From assembly GCA_016722465.1 (NCBI GenBank), contig JADKJC010000001.1, positions 248,001 through 312,000 on the forward strand: 64,000 nucleotides of DNA. Direction: 5' to 3'. The notes beneath the pieces are model-generated. The model had not been told where the DNA came from, did no database searches, and saw only the letters and a list, made by a program, of their open reading frames with translations. Position numbers and translations under genes: made by a program. Shown here piece after piece: positions 17,672 through 26,586 of the stretch (positions within the stretch are counted from its first letter, which is position 1; each line of letters begins with the position of its first letter). Origin of the DNA: Chitinophagaceae bacterium. GTDB taxonomy: Bacteria; Bacteroidota; Bacteroidia; Chitinophagales; Chitinophagaceae.

Positions 17672-18118
17672 ATGCAGGTAATATTAATACAGGATGTAAA
17701 CAACCTTGGCGGTGTAAATGAACTGGTAACCGTAAAAAATGGCTATGGCCGTAACTTTTTAATACCAAAGAAATTTGCAGTAGAAGCTACTCCGTCTAAC
17801 AGAAAACAGTTAGAAGAAAAGCAAAAGCAACTGGCGAAGAAAGAAGCCAAATTACTGGCTGAAATCAACAGCGTAATTGCCAAACTAGCCGAAGGTGCAT
17901 TGAAAATTGGTGCTAAAACAGGTACCAGTGGAAAAATATTCGGCAGCGTAACTTCTGTTCAGATTGCACGTGCTATCAGGGAGCAAAAAGGTTACGAAAT
18001 TGACCGTCGCCGCATCCAGATCATTGATGAAGTAAAAGAATTAGGCACCTATAAAGCAAAGATCGATTTTGGCAACAGCAACGAAGCCGAAGTTGAATTT
18101 GAAGTGGTGGCTGAATAA
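17672..18118 (+). CDS. rplI: 50S ribosomal protein L9
   Basis: The 148 residues match L9: N-terminal domain MQVILIQDVNNLGGVNELVTVKNGYGRNFLIPKKFA, a long connecting helix (about 40-77, Lys/Glu-rich) and a C-terminal domain (KTGTSGKIFGSVTSVQIARAI). L9 binds 23S rRNA and influences frame maintenance. A 138-bp spacer separates it from rpsR, with a possible internal site but no clear promoter. A strong terminator follows. Confidence 0.98.
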   Translation: MQVILIQDVNNLGGVNELVTVKNGYGRNFLIPKKFAVEATPSNRKQLEEKQKQLAKKEAKLLAEINSVIAKLAEGALKIGAKTGTSGKIFGSVTSVQIARAIREQKGYEIDRRRIQIIDEVKELGTYKAKIDFGNSNEAEVEFEVVAE

Positions 18119-18140
18119 ATTTAATTCCATCTCATTAATA

Positions 18141-18178
18141 AAAAACCGTTTCATTAATAAATGAGACGGTTTTTTTTA
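18141..18178 (+). terminator. Terminator of the rpsF-rpsR-rplI operon
   Basis: AAAACCGTTTCATT and AATGAGACGGTTTT pair (one G-U) around a short AATA loop, followed by a run of T residues, starting about 22 bp after the rplI stop codon. Confidence 0.9.
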
Positions 18179-18406
18179 CCTGTTATTTTGGTTATTTATG
18201 CTTTAGCTGTCTGGATATTGGATTGAGTTTAAAAAAGAAGCAAAAAAAAGCACCACTCCGGTTATCCCGCCGTTGACAGCGCCTTCTGTGGAGGCAATTA
18301 CAAAATATTTCTTAGTGGTATTATTACTAAAGATTGTATTGATGTTCTGATTATAAAAAAACGGTCTATGTAAATCAGATTGAATCTTCAGTCATCAAAG
18401 CAAACA

Positions 18407-18943
18407 TCAACCATCTAATTTTTGAAATGCATACATCATGCAGCAGGCATGCAGGGCCTGATCAATTTGATTTTCTTTCAGCATGCTTCTGACTTCTTCA
18501 ACAGGCAGCAGCAATACTTCAATGTCTTCATTGTGATCAAGGTTTTGCCCTGAAACTTTTTTTCCGCCGGTTGCTAAAAATAAATGTGTGTAATTGTTCA
18601 GTACTCCCGGGTTGGCAGCAATTTTTCCAACATAATCTATATTGGAAAAATCATACCCGGTTTCTTCCAGCAATTCTCTTGCTACTGCTGTTTTAGTATC
18701 TTCACCCTTATCAATAAATCCGCCGGGGATTTCTAAAATTGTTTCCCCGATAGGGTAGCGGTATTGTTTTACCATCACTACGTTGTTATCTTCCGTAATC
18801 GCCAACGCACAAACACTGGTGGGCAGTTCTACTACAAAGTATTCAGGAATGATCTTGCCATCAGGCATTTCACAAACATCTTTACGGGCAGTAAAATACT
18901 GGTGCGTTGAAATGTATTCGGAGGAGATTTTTTTCCAGTTCAA
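18407..18943 (-). CDS. Nudix hydrolase, ADP-ribose pyrophosphatase-like
   Basis: A 178-residue enzyme with the Nudix box GGFIDKGEDTKTAVARELLEETGYDF (GX5EX7REUXEEXGU satisfied), preceded by MVKQYRYPIGETILEIPGG. This is the layout of ADP-ribose/nucleoside-diphosphate-sugar pyrophosphatases. The start is uncertain. Family members begin MxWKxISSEY, and here the equivalent codon is TTG at 18943 (LNWKKISSEY). The frame is open upstream, but that reading lies antisense-like over the DinB gene region and does not resemble protein. A TTG start, or a substituted ATG, is therefore likely. Confidence 0.88.
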   Translation of the reverse strand: MNWKKISSEYISTHQYFTARKDVCEMPDGKIIPEYFVVELPTSVCALAITEDNNVVMVKQYRYPIGETILEIPGGFIDKGEDTKTAVARELLEETGYDFSNIDYVGKIAANPGVLNNYTHLFLATGGKKVSGQNLDHNEDIEVLLLPVEEVRSMLKENQIDQALHACCMMYAFQKLDG

Positions 18944-19041
18944 TGTATAAATTGTTTTATTGATAAATTGCTTAACTGTTATTGGGTGAAATGAGATGAT
19001 AGTTCCTTTCAACAATTTAGCAATTAAGCCATGCAATAGTA

Positions 19042-19566
19042 TCACCAACCCATTCTTTCCCTCAATGCAGTTACATGTGCTGTATGATGCCGCCCATGCC
19101 AGGCATACATACCCAGCAAATACCATAAGGTCATCTGCCTTCCATGTTCGGGATGAACCACTGTCCTGTTCCATTCTTCTTCCCTGATGGCATTGAGTAC
19201 CCCCATCCATCTTGTATGCAATGCATGTAAGAGCGTAAGTGAAACATTGATGGGAATGGTTTGTGTATCCTGCAGCTGTGCCCATGCTGCTTCATCATAA
19301 GGTTTGATAACAGGATTGCTTTCTGTTAATCCAAGTTTGAACCTTGTATAAGCATTCATGTGGCTGTCCGCAACATGATGTACTACCTGTCTTACCGTCC
19401 AGCCTGCTTCCCGGTAAGGACAATCCAGTTGCGTTTCATCGAGGTTGAGTACAGCATTTTCCAAATGCTGTGGAAGATGCTGGATATCTATCAGCCAGTC
19501 CTGCAATTGTTTTGCAGAAAAAGACTGCGGCTCATATCTGCCAATGGGGTAACGCAGGTCTTCCAT
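19042..19566 (-). CDS. DinB/YfiT-like putative metal-dependent hydrolase
   Basis: The 174-residue four-helix-bundle protein starts at the ATG 19566 (MEDLRYPIGRYEP), giving the family N-terminus. Metal-binding histidines appear in VRQVVHHVADSHMNAY and in MYAWHGRHHTAHV. YfiT of Bacillus is a bacillithiol-dependent S-transferase, and several Bacteroidota members are annotated this way, but the substrate here is unknown. The FKBP gene and a hairpin terminator precede it on the same strand. Confidence 0.88.
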   Translation of the reverse strand: MEDLRYPIGRYEPQSFSAKQLQDWLIDIQHLPQHLENAVLNLDETQLDCPYREAGWTVRQVVHHVADSHMNAYTRFKLGLTESNPVIKPYDEAAWAQLQDTQTIPINVSLTLLHALHTRWMGVLNAIREEEWNRTVVHPEHGRQMTLWYLLGMYAWHGRHHTAHVTALRERMGW

Positions 19567-19586
19567 AACAAAACATTTACTGTTAT

Positions 19587-19632
19587 AAAAAACAATCATC
19601 AATAATTATTAAAGAATAACTATTGATGATTG
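19587..19632 (-). terminator. Rho-independent terminator after the FKBP gene
   Basis: Perfect 12-bp arms CAATCATCAATA / TATTGATGATTG (19593-19604 and 19621-19632) flank a 16-base loop. On the minus strand they are followed by six T residues, 18 bases past the FKBP stop codon. Confidence 0.85.
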
Positions 19633-19649
19633 CATAAAAATGATATTGT

Positions 19650-20456
19650 TTAGTTTTTCTTTTCTTCTTTAGGAGCTTCAACCGGAGCTTCAACCTGAGT
19701 TGCACCGCCAGCAGCTTTGATGCCCAGCAATTCCATTTCAAAAATCAGTGCAGCACCGCCTGGAATATCAGCGCCCATGCCTCTGTCACCATAACCCAGT
19801 TCACTGGGAATGTACAATTTCCATTTATCTCCAATGTGCATCAGTTGCAAGGCTTCCGTCCAACCCCTCACTACGCTGGTAAGAGGGTATACCAACGGCT
19901 CTCCTCTTTTGTAGGAATTGTCAAATTCTTTTCCATTGATTAATGTACCTGCATAATGTACAACAAAAGTATCCTCTAATTTCGGCATTGCAGAATTGGG
20001 GTCACCCTTGGTGATTACTTCGTATTGTAAACCGCTTGCCGTAGTAATTACACCCTGGCGCTTTTTATTGGCAGCTAAAAATGCAGCGCTTTTTGCTTTT
20101 TCTGCACTCGCTTTTTTTCCTGCATTTGCCTGCAGGGTTGTTTGAATAGCAATGTTTGCCTGCTGGTCGGTACAGGCAGTTGGTTTTTTTCCAAATACAT
20201 CATTCATGGCTTTTTGCATGGCAACCATGTTCACTTTCTCAATACTCTGCTGCTTCAGGTTGTTGGCAATATTCATTCCCAATGCGTAGCTAAACGAATC
20301 CAATGCTGTTTTCAGGAAAGCAGGAGCCGGTTTAGGCTGGGCTGCAGCTGCAACGGTTTTAACCGGGTCTTTAGAAACCGCCACCGCTTTTTTTTGCTGT
20401 GCATGTACAGATACCGCCATCATTGATACACTAACTACTAAAATAAATCGCTTCAT
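19650..20456 (-). CDS. FKBP-type peptidyl-prolyl isomerase with FKBP_N domain, exported
   Basis: A signal peptide (MKRFILVVSVSMMAVSVHAQ) is followed by a Lys/Ala-Pro-rich stretch, an N-terminal dimerisation helix domain (SFSYALGMNIANNLKQQSI … MQKAMNDVFG) and a catalytic FKBP domain (about 145-245: FVVHYAGTLINGKEFDNSYKRGEP, then AELMHIGDKWKLYIPSELGYGDRG and PGGAALIFEMELLG). It resembles FkpA/Mip-type periplasmic foldases. The C-terminus is Ala/Pro/Glu-rich. It lies 29 bp after an ABC ATPase gene on the same strand. Two further prolyl isomerases are in this window. Confidence 0.95.
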   Translation of the reverse strand: MKRFILVVSVSMMAVSVHAQQKKAVAVSKDPVKTVAAAAQPKPAPAFLKTALDSFSYALGMNIANNLKQQSIEKVNMVAMQKAMNDVFGKKPTACTDQQANIAIQTTLQANAGKKASAEKAKSAAFLAANKKRQGVITTASGLQYEVITKGDPNSAMPKLEDTFVVHYAGTLINGKEFDNSYKRGEPLVYPLTSVVRGWTEALQLMHIGDKWKLYIPSELGYGDRGMGADIPGGAALIFEMELLGIKAAGGATQVEAPVEAPKEEKKN

Positions 20457-20485
20457 TTTTTTCTTTTTTGTTTATGGTGTTAAAA

Positions 20486-21247
20486 TTATTCTTCTCTTAT
20501 TTCCTTGCCGGTAAGTTGTATAAAAACATCCTCCAGGTTGGCGGCTTTTACCTGTTTGGGTCTTTCAAAACCGGTAGCCACCAGGTCATCAATCATTTTA
20601 TCCGGCGAAGCTAAGGCAATTATTTTTCCCTCGTCCATAATGGCGATCCGGTCGCACAATTGTTCCGCTTCATCCATGTAATGGGTGGTAATGATTACGG
20701 TGGTGCCTTTACTCCGGATATCCCTGATAAGGTCCCACAAGTTACGCCTTGCCTGCGGATCAAGCCCCGTTGTAGGCTCATCTAGAAAAATTATTTTCGG
20801 CTGGTTGATGAGAGTGGTGGCAATTGAAAACCGTTGTTTTTGCCCGCCGCTCAGTTCCTTGTATTTGTTTTTTGCTTTTTCTTCTAGGTTCACCAGTTGC
20901 AGCAAGGCTTTTGGATCGGTGGAGCGGTTGTACAACCCGGAGAACAACTGTATCAGTTCCAGTAGGTTCAGCCCTGGATAATAACCGGAGGTCTGCAGCT
21001 GTACACCAATGATCTTTTTAATACCATCCGCATTTTTATCCAGGTTCAGTCCATCCACCATTACTGCACCGCTGGTTTTGGACCGCAGTGTTTCAATGAT
21101 CTCCAGCGTAGTGGATTTTCCTGCACCATTGGGCCCCAGTAAGCCAAATATTTCTCCTTCGTACACATCAAATGAAATGCCTTTCACTGCCTCAAAGGAA
21201 CCGTAAGTCTTCCTGAGGTCTTTTACTGATATGATGGTGTTTTGCAT
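20486..21247 (-). CDS. ABC transporter ATP-binding protein (CcmA/DrrA type)
   Basis: The start at ATG 21247 (MQNTIISVKDLRKTYGSFEAV) gives 253 residues. An upstream in-frame extension is not protein-like. Walker A is GPNGAGKST, the Q-loop follows in GVQLQTSGYYPG, the signature is LSGGQKQRFS and Walker B is IIFLDEPTTGLDP with the H-loop in ITTHYMDEAEQLCDR. This subfamily powers exporters with separate ABC-2 membrane subunits, but none lies beside it, so it may work with a permease encoded elsewhere. The C-terminal tail (QVKAANLEDVFIQLTGKEIREE) is also DrrA-like. Confidence 0.93.
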   Translation of the reverse strand: MQNTIISVKDLRKTYGSFEAVKGISFDVYEGEIFGLLGPNGAGKSTTLEIIETLRSKTSGAVMVDGLNLDKNADGIKKIIGVQLQTSGYYPGLNLLELIQLFSGLYNRSTDPKALLQLVNLEEKAKNKYKELSGGQKQRFSIATTLINQPKIIFLDEPTTGLDPQARRNLWDLIRDIRSKGTTVIITTHYMDEAEQLCDRIAIMDEGKIIALASPDKMIDDLVATGFERPKQVKAANLEDVFIQLTGKEIREE

Positions 21248-21332
21248 GATTGTTTTTTTGTTACCGGCGTTGGATATGCTCTCAGCGGCATTGGCGTCGC
21301 ACACTTGTACGCTTTATTGCTATTCATCTGTC

Positions 21333-21791
21333 TTACATCAGCAACTCCATCATCACATCAGCAGTGGCATAATGGCTGCTGGTAACTGGCACATGAGCAA
21401 AGCCATATTTTTCATACAAAGAAAGCGCTGTTGCTAATTTACGGTTACTTACTAAAAATACTTTTTTAGCACCCAGTTGTTTCGCTGCTGCCAAACATTT
21501 TTCAATCAGTAGTTTGCTGATGCCCTTTCCCTGGAAGCTGGCTGTTACCGCCATCTTGGCAAGTTCAAATTCTCCCGGGCTCTCCTGTATCAATGCAGCC
21601 GAACCAACAATCTCATCACCGGATTTTGCCAAAAAAATGGCGCCGCCGGTAGCTAAAATTTCGGGTTGGTAATTCTCCAGCATGGAAATATCGGCAGGTT
21701 CTGTCAGTTCGTATTTATCCAGCCATTCTATATTCAGCCTTTTGAAATCAGGGGCATATTTATCTTCAAAATCAATAACAACAATTTTCAT
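21333..21791 (-). CDS. GNAT family N-acetyltransferase
   Basis: A 152-residue protein with the acetyl-CoA-binding motif A (ELAKMAVTASFQGKGISKLLIEKCLAAAK) and motif B (KVFLVSNRKLATALSLYEKYGF). The substrate cannot be told from sequence. Its ATG lies 13 bp after the stop codon of the fructose-bisphosphatase gene, so the two are probably co-transcribed. Confidence 0.9.
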   Translation of the reverse strand: MKIVVIDFEDKYAPDFKRLNIEWLDKYELTEPADISMLENYQPEILATGGAIFLAKSGDEIVGSAALIQESPGEFELAKMAVTASFQGKGISKLLIEKCLAAAKQLGAKKVFLVSNRKLATALSLYEKYGFAHVPVTSSHYATADVMMELLM

Positions 21792-21804
21792 TTTGCAAAG
21801 AATG

Positions 21805-22821
21805 TTATTTTTCCGGGTAATAAGTCTGCAATTCCTCCATCATTAACTTACTGCCAACAAAAAAAGGTGTACGCTGGTGAATTTCGGTAGGCTGTATGTC
21901 CAATACTCTCCGGTGGCCATCCGTTGCAAGCCCACCTGCCACTTCCACAATAAATGCAAAGGGATTGCACTCATACATCAGCCTGAGCTTACCGCCAGGC
22001 TTATCGGTTGTGATTGGGTACATAAAAATACCACCTTTAATTAAATTGCGGTGTACATCGCTTACCATACTGCCGATATAGCGTTGTGTATATGGACCAC
22101 CGGCAGCATTATCTTTCATTTGACATGCGTTAATATATTTTCTTACACCTTCCTCATACTTAAAAAAGTTGCCATGGTTTACTGAGAAAATTTTACCGGT
22201 TTGTGGGCATTTAATATTGGGATGGCTCAATGTCCATTCGCCAATGGAGGGGTCCAGTGTAAAGCCATTCACTCCCCTTCTTGTAGCATATACCAAAATT
22301 GTTGATGACCCATAAATCACATATCCAGCGGCTACCTGCATAATGCCGGGTTGTAAGAAATCTGCCCTGGTTGCCGGCTGCCCGATGGTGGATATCCTCC
22401 GGTACACACTGAATATCGTTCCGATGGATACATTCACATCAATATTGGCACTGCCATCTAATGGATCGAACAGGCACACATATTTACTGTTGTTACTGAT
22501 CTCATCATCAAACACCACCACATCATCCAGTTCTTCGCTGCCAATACCGGCACAACTGATGCCATGGCGCAACACCCCCATGAACTGGTCGTTGGCATAC
22601 ACATCTAATTTCTTCACTTCTTCACCCTGTACATTCACTGTGCCGTAATCGCCCAGAATATCAACCAGCCCTGCTTTATTCACTTCCACATTCACTCTTT
22701 TGGCAGCAAGGCCAATATCCCTCAGCAAGCCGGATAACTCCCCCGTGGCATTGGGGAAATCTCTCATTTGCTGAATGGTAAATTCATCCAGGGTTTGCAC
22801 CCTCCGGTTGATCAAAGTCAT
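21805..22821 (-). CDS. fbp: Fructose-1,6-bisphosphatase, class 1
   Basis: The 338 residues carry the class 1 FBPase signature, with metal site motifs VCLFDPLDGSANIDVNVSIGTIFSVYR (Asp118/Asp121-type ligands) and SMVSDVHRNLIKGGIFMYP, and the substrate-binding tail KPGGKLRLMYECNPFAFIVEVAGG. This is the gluconeogenic step from fructose-1,6-bisphosphate to fructose-6-phosphate. The gene is divergent from the aspartate kinase gene, with a 181-bp spacer. Confidence 0.97.
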   Translation of the reverse strand: MTLINRRVQTLDEFTIQQMRDFPNATGELSGLLRDIGLAAKRVNVEVNKAGLVDILGDYGTVNVQGEEVKKLDVYANDQFMGVLRHGISCAGIGSEELDDVVVFDDEISNNSKYVCLFDPLDGSANIDVNVSIGTIFSVYRRISTIGQPATRADFLQPGIMQVAAGYVIYGSSTILVYATRRGVNGFTLDPSIGEWTLSHPNIKCPQTGKIFSVNHGNFFKYEEGVRKYINACQMKDNAAGGPYTQRYIGSMVSDVHRNLIKGGIFMYPITTDKPGGKLRLMYECNPFAFIVEVAGGLATDGHRRVLDIQPTEIHQRTPFFVGSKLMMEELQTYYPEK

Positions 22822-23002
22822 AACTGAAAATTTTTGTTGGCAATCGTTAATAATAAACTGGCAGCCAAAAGTAAATAAATGCTTTTATATAGAGACCAGT
22901 TAATATCGCAAACGTGCCCGAACTGCAGGCGGGTAAAACAGTTATGAATATTTAAATGATTCTTTAAGATATTTGCAAATCAGCAAATGCGATCATCAAC
23001 AT

Positions 23003-24259
23003 ATGAAAGTTTTTAAGTTTGGCGGCGCCAGTATCAACAGCACAGAAAGAATAGAAAATGTTTCAAAGATCATCCGGTCTTATTCCGGGCAAAAAATACT
23101 GATCATTATCTCTGCCATGGGTAAGGTTACCAATGCACTGGAAAGGGTGGCGGACGAATTTTACAAGGGCAATAAAAAGGAAGCGCTTGCTTTATTTCAT
23201 GAACTGAAGCAGGAACATATCCAGGTAGCTGCACAACTTACCGGTGCTGATATTCCCCAATTCAATGACCTGTTTACCGAAGTGGAATGGCTGCTGCATG
23301 ATAAGCCTGTAAGGGAGTATGATTATTACTACGACCAGATCGTTTGTATTGGCGAATTGCTGAGTACGGTAATCGTTAGTCACTATTTCAACCACATTGG
23401 TATCGGCAATCAATGGACCGATGTAAGGGATATTGTGCGGACGGATGACAACTTCCGTGATGCAGGTATCGACTGGAATTATACGCAGGCAAAAGTAACC
23501 GGCGAAGTGTTGCCTGTTTTCAATGATACGGACATCATCATTACGCAGGGTTTTATTGGTTCCACTGATGAAAATGAAAGTACCACATTGGGAAGAGAAG
23601 GAAGTGATTACAGCGCTGCCATTTTTGCCAATATGCTGAATGCAGAAAGCCAGACCATCTGGAAAGATGTGCAAGGCGTGATGAATGCTGATCCAAAGAA
23701 ATTCCCGGATGCCGTTTATATTGGTGAACTCAGTTACAATGAAGTGATAGAGATGGCTTATTATGGGGCGCAAGTGATACATCCCAAAACGATCAAGCCG
23801 CTGCAGAACAAAAGCATTCCGTTGAATGTGAAATGTTTTTTAAATGCTTCATTAAAAGGAACGTTTATCAGCAGCCAACCGGTACATAACCTGCCACCCA
23901 TTATTGTGGTAAAAGACAAACAGGTATTGCTGCAGTTCAGCTCCAGGGATTTTTCTTTTATTGGTGAAGAAGGGGTAGGTAAACTGTATGAGTTGTTTGC
24001 AGAGATTAAGGTACGCCCCAACCTGATACAAAGCGGTGCCATCACTGTATTGTGCTCATTAGATGATAATCCCGGCCGTATTGAAAAATTAGCGTTGGCC
24101 GCCAGTGAATTGTTTGATGTGCAGGTAGAAAAGAATTTAACACTGCTCACCATCCGCCATTATAACGATGCCATTGTACAAAAACTAACCGAAGGAAAAC
24201 AGCAGGTGCTGAGCCAGAAAACCACTGAGACAATACAGGTGTTGATGAAGGAGTGTTAG
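23003..24259 (+). CDS. lysC: Aspartate kinase, monofunctional
   Basis: With the ATG at 23003 the protein is 418 residues. It begins with the kinase motif MKVFKFGGASI and has the active-site segments VSHYF … RTDDNFRDAG and TTLGREGSDYSAA, then the C-terminal ACT regulatory region (FSSRDFSFIGEEGVGKLYELF). It phosphorylates aspartate in the lysine/methionine/threonine pathway. An ATATTTG box lies about 30 bases before the start. An alternative start 30 bases upstream is possible but less like the family. Confidence 0.95.
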   Translation: MKVFKFGGASINSTERIENVSKIIRSYSGQKILIIISAMGKVTNALERVADEFYKGNKKEALALFHELKQEHIQVAAQLTGADIPQFNDLFTEVEWLLHDKPVREYDYYYDQIVCIGELLSTVIVSHYFNHIGIGNQWTDVRDIVRTDDNFRDAGIDWNYTQAKVTGEVLPVFNDTDIIITQGFIGSTDENESTTLGREGSDYSAAIFANMLNAESQTIWKDVQGVMNADPKKFPDAVYIGELSYNEVIEMAYYGAQVIHPKTIKPLQNKSIPLNVKCFLNASLKGTFISSQPVHNLPPIIVVKDKQVLLQFSSRDFSFIGEEGVGKLYELFAEIKVRPNLIQSGAITVLCSLDDNPGRIEKLALAASELFDVQVEKNLTLLTIRHYNDAIVQKLTEGKQQVLSQKTTETIQVLMKEC

Positions 24260-24337
24260 TACTTAATGAAGTTTGGCGATTGCCATTGATTTTGTACTTT
24301 TTTTATTCATTCATAGCAATTGGCATAGTGAAAAAAA

Positions 24338-25381
24338 TTAACTCCTTACTCTTGGATCAACCACTGCATACAATCCATCTGCCAGCATATTGATCAAAAT
24401 AAAAATACACCCGCTGATAAGCACAGATCCCATCACAACAGGGTAATCTAATTTCTCCAATGCATCCACTGTTATTTTTCCAATGCCCTTCCAGCCAAAA
24501 ATATGTTCAACAAAAAAAGCGCCTGCCAGCAGTTCGGCAAACCAGCCGGTGATTGCAGTAATAACAGGATTCAATGCATTGCGTAAAGCATGTTTTAAAA
24601 TAACAGCCCGGTTGCTTAATCCCTTTGCATGAGCGGTGCGGATATAGTCCTGGTTCAGCACATCCAGCATGGAGCTACGGGTAAGTTGCGTAATGATGGC
24701 CAGCGGACGGATACCCAGCGTAAGTGAGGGCAGTACCAGGTTTTTAAGTGTTAAGTATCTTTCACCGGTTACTTCATCTATATCAAACCAGCTGCCGGTT
24801 AAGTTAAGACCGGTATAAGGATGCAGCACCACACCAAAAAAATAAGCAATTACAATGGCCATAAAAAATGAAGGGGCAGAGATGCCTGCAATACTGGCAA
24901 ATACAGCCGAAGTATCCAACCAGGTTCCCTTTTTTACTGCTGCCATAACACCCAGCAATACCCCAACAATGGTTGCAAACAACATGGCTGAAATTGCTAA
25001 TAGCAAAGTGCCCGGCAGCGCTTCCATCAGCACGGCGCCAACATTCTTTTTTGTCTGGTAACTTTTCCTGAGGTAGGGGGCTTTCAGTGCAAGCTTTGTA
25101 TCTCCGCCAATAAAAATTCCTTTCAGTTCCTTCTTTTCAATATCGGGTTTGTTATGAATGCTTAATGGAGATACATCATTAAGGTATAAAAAAAACTGTT
25201 TCCATTTTGGTTGGTCCAGGTAAAGGTCTTTGCGGATATTGTCCAGTGTTTTTTTATCACCTGTTTGCCCTACAATCATTTTAGCCGGATCGCCAAAGCC
25301 CTGGAACATAACAAACACCAGCACTACAATACCCAGTAGCACCAGTGTTGAATAGCATGTCTTTTTGAGCAGAAAAATCAA
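24338..25381 (-). CDS. ABC transporter permease, dipeptide/oligopeptide (DppB/OppB) type
   Basis: The 347-residue protein has six transmembrane segments and the typical DppB architecture: N-terminal TM, periplasmic loop with DPAK…VGQTGDKKTLDNIRKDLYLDQP, then the BPD_transp_1 core with the EAA-like loop (RTAHAKGLSNRAVILKHALRNAL) and a C-terminal GDPRVRS-like end. It imports peptides or nickel in characterised relatives. No DppA, C, D or F genes are adjacent, which is usual in Bacteroidota, where the subunits are dispersed. It converges on lysC with 78 bp between. Confidence 0.92.
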   Translation of the reverse strand: MIFLLKKTCYSTLVLLGIVVLVFVMFQGFGDPAKMIVGQTGDKKTLDNIRKDLYLDQPKWKQFFLYLNDVSPLSIHNKPDIEKKELKGIFIGGDTKLALKAPYLRKSYQTKKNVGAVLMEALPGTLLLAISAMLFATIVGVLLGVMAAVKKGTWLDTSAVFASIAGISAPSFFMAIVIAYFFGVVLHPYTGLNLTGSWFDIDEVTGERYLTLKNLVLPSLTLGIRPLAIITQLTRSSMLDVLNQDYIRTAHAKGLSNRAVILKHALRNALNPVITAITGWFAELLAGAFFVEHIFGWKGIGKITVDALEKLDYPVVMGSVLISGCIFILINMLADGLYAVVDPRVRS

Positions 25382-25429
25382 TTGAGTTGTATTAAATAAA
25401 TGATTGCACTATTATTCACGATTCACCAT

Positions 25430-26296
25430 CTACTTTATCAATTCCTTCAGATCGGCCCAGCTGTATTTTGCCTGTACCACCGGCCCCTTCATTACAAAAA
25501 CTGTAGGGTTGGCCCTGGCAGCAGTTTTAATGGCGATACCATCCGTTGTGTATACAGGAAGATTATAACTGTTTGCCTGGTTGAAAAATACCATTGCGTT
25601 TTTAGTATCGGCCGTTACAATATAAACCGGCATGTTTTGTTGCTTTGCTTTTTTAACAAGGTCTGTAAACTGGCTTTGCCATTTATCAACTTCAGCTTCC
25701 CCGATATTTTTTATGAAGAACAGGTAGTAAGCAGGCTTGTTCAGGATGGTTTCAGTAGAATCATTTCCATCTGCATCCGACAAAGAAAAATCATTGATTA
25801 ACGGCACGTTGTTTTTTCCCTTCTCAATCAATGTTTGTTTACGGTCAATGAATTTCCAGGTGCTGTCGGGAAAATCGGTGGTAAATTCTTTTTTCACCCC
25901 ATCTTTTTCATAAATAAAACTATAAGCATATTTATCAGGTACTGCATCAGCAGGCATTTTTCGCAACTCAAGAATATTGTTTCCTTTTTTGTATGGCAGG
26001 CAATCGGTGATTGGTAAATGTTCAATCACATACATTTGAAGCAGGCCTGTAGCGATCAGTGAAACCAATACAATGGCAAAGGGAATTTTTTCTTTGAAGA
26101 GTGGCTCAATATATTTTTGCTTACGCATCAGGAACAGCGTTAAGAGCAGCAGTATGATGTCTTTTGAAAATGTTTGTATGGGAGTCAGCGGAATACAATC
26201 ACCAAAGCAACCACAGGCCCTGATTTTACCGCTGAACAACACATAGCTGGTTAAAAAAGTGAAGAAAAGTACCAGCAGCAGCAATAAACGAAGCAC
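25430..26296 (-). CDS. DoxX/MauE-like membrane protein of BT_3928 family, C-terminal part (frameshifted)
   Basis: The natural reading frame joins the gene part at 26251-26547. The T-run at 26299-26305 (A-run on the coding strand) is one base short, and adding it restores LLVGWRKKRVLRLLLLLVLF. This part holds further membrane helices with a Cys-rich loop (KIRACGCFGDCIPL). A soluble C-terminal region (about residues 130-288) looks like a thioredoxin-like domain lacking a CxxC active site (YYLFFIKNIGEAEVDKWQ … ANPTVFVMKG). Together the protein matches the BT_3928 family. The neighbours DUF1599 and folP are the usual ones for it. Confidence 0.85.
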   Translation of the reverse strand: MLRLLLLLVLFFTFLTSYVLFSGKIRACGCFGDCIPLTPIQTFSKDIILLLLTLFLMRKQKYIEPLFKEKIPFAIVLVSLIATGLLQMYVIEHLPITDCLPYKKGNNILELRKMPADAVPDKYAYSFIYEKDGVKKEFTTDFPDSTWKFIDRKQTLIEKGKNNVPLINDFSLSDADGNDSTETILNKPAYYLFFIKNIGEAEVDKWQSQFTDLVKKAKQQNMPVYIVTADTKNAMVFFNQANSYNLPVYTTDGIAIKTAARANPTVFVMKGPVVQAKYSWADLKELIK

Positions 26297-26547
26297 CCTT
26301 TTTTTCTCCAGCCTACGAGCAATCCAACGCCAAGCACTACTTCCAGCGTTATCATGAAAATGGAGAACATGAACGAATGATCATTCAGCCAGTTCATTAA
26401 CCGTGGGATATATCCTTCTGCTGCCCATACTTCAAAAAATTCCTGCATTTTATAACTCAGGCCCAATGGATCAATTGCTTTTACAAGGCCGGAGAAGATA
26501 AAGAGAACACCTACTAATATCCTTGCAATGGTGACTGCTATTTTCAT
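26251..26547 (-). CDS. DoxX/MauE-like membrane protein of BT_3928 family, N-terminal part (frameshifted)
   Basis: It starts at ATG 26547 with a long hydrophobic helix (MKIAVTIARILVGVLFIFSGLVKAID) and the DoxX motif GLVKAIDPLG, then a second helix (FSIFMITLEVVLGVGLLVG). The frame then fails at the homopolymer near 26299-26305 and ends in a meaningless Cys-rich tail. See the C-terminal part at 25430-26296. It follows the DUF1599 gene on the same strand. Confidence 0.82.
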   Translation of the reverse strand: MKIAVTIARILVGVLFIFSGLVKAIDPLGLSYKMQEFFEVWAAEGYIPRLMNWLNDHSFMFSIFMITLEVVLGVGLLVGWRKKGCFVYCCCWYFSSLF

Positions 26548-26586
26548 AATAATATTGGTTTTACAAAATGAATTTTTGATGAATGA

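Noticed and set aside
18207..18350. Short open frame with a hydrophobic end between rplI and the Nudix gene
   Set aside because: It has no start codon in frame after its upstream stop, and no homology I recognise. It may be a remnant, but I cannot support it.
23192..23782. 196-codon open frame antisense to lysC
   Set aside because: It lies wholly inside the aspartate kinase gene and its translation resembles no protein.
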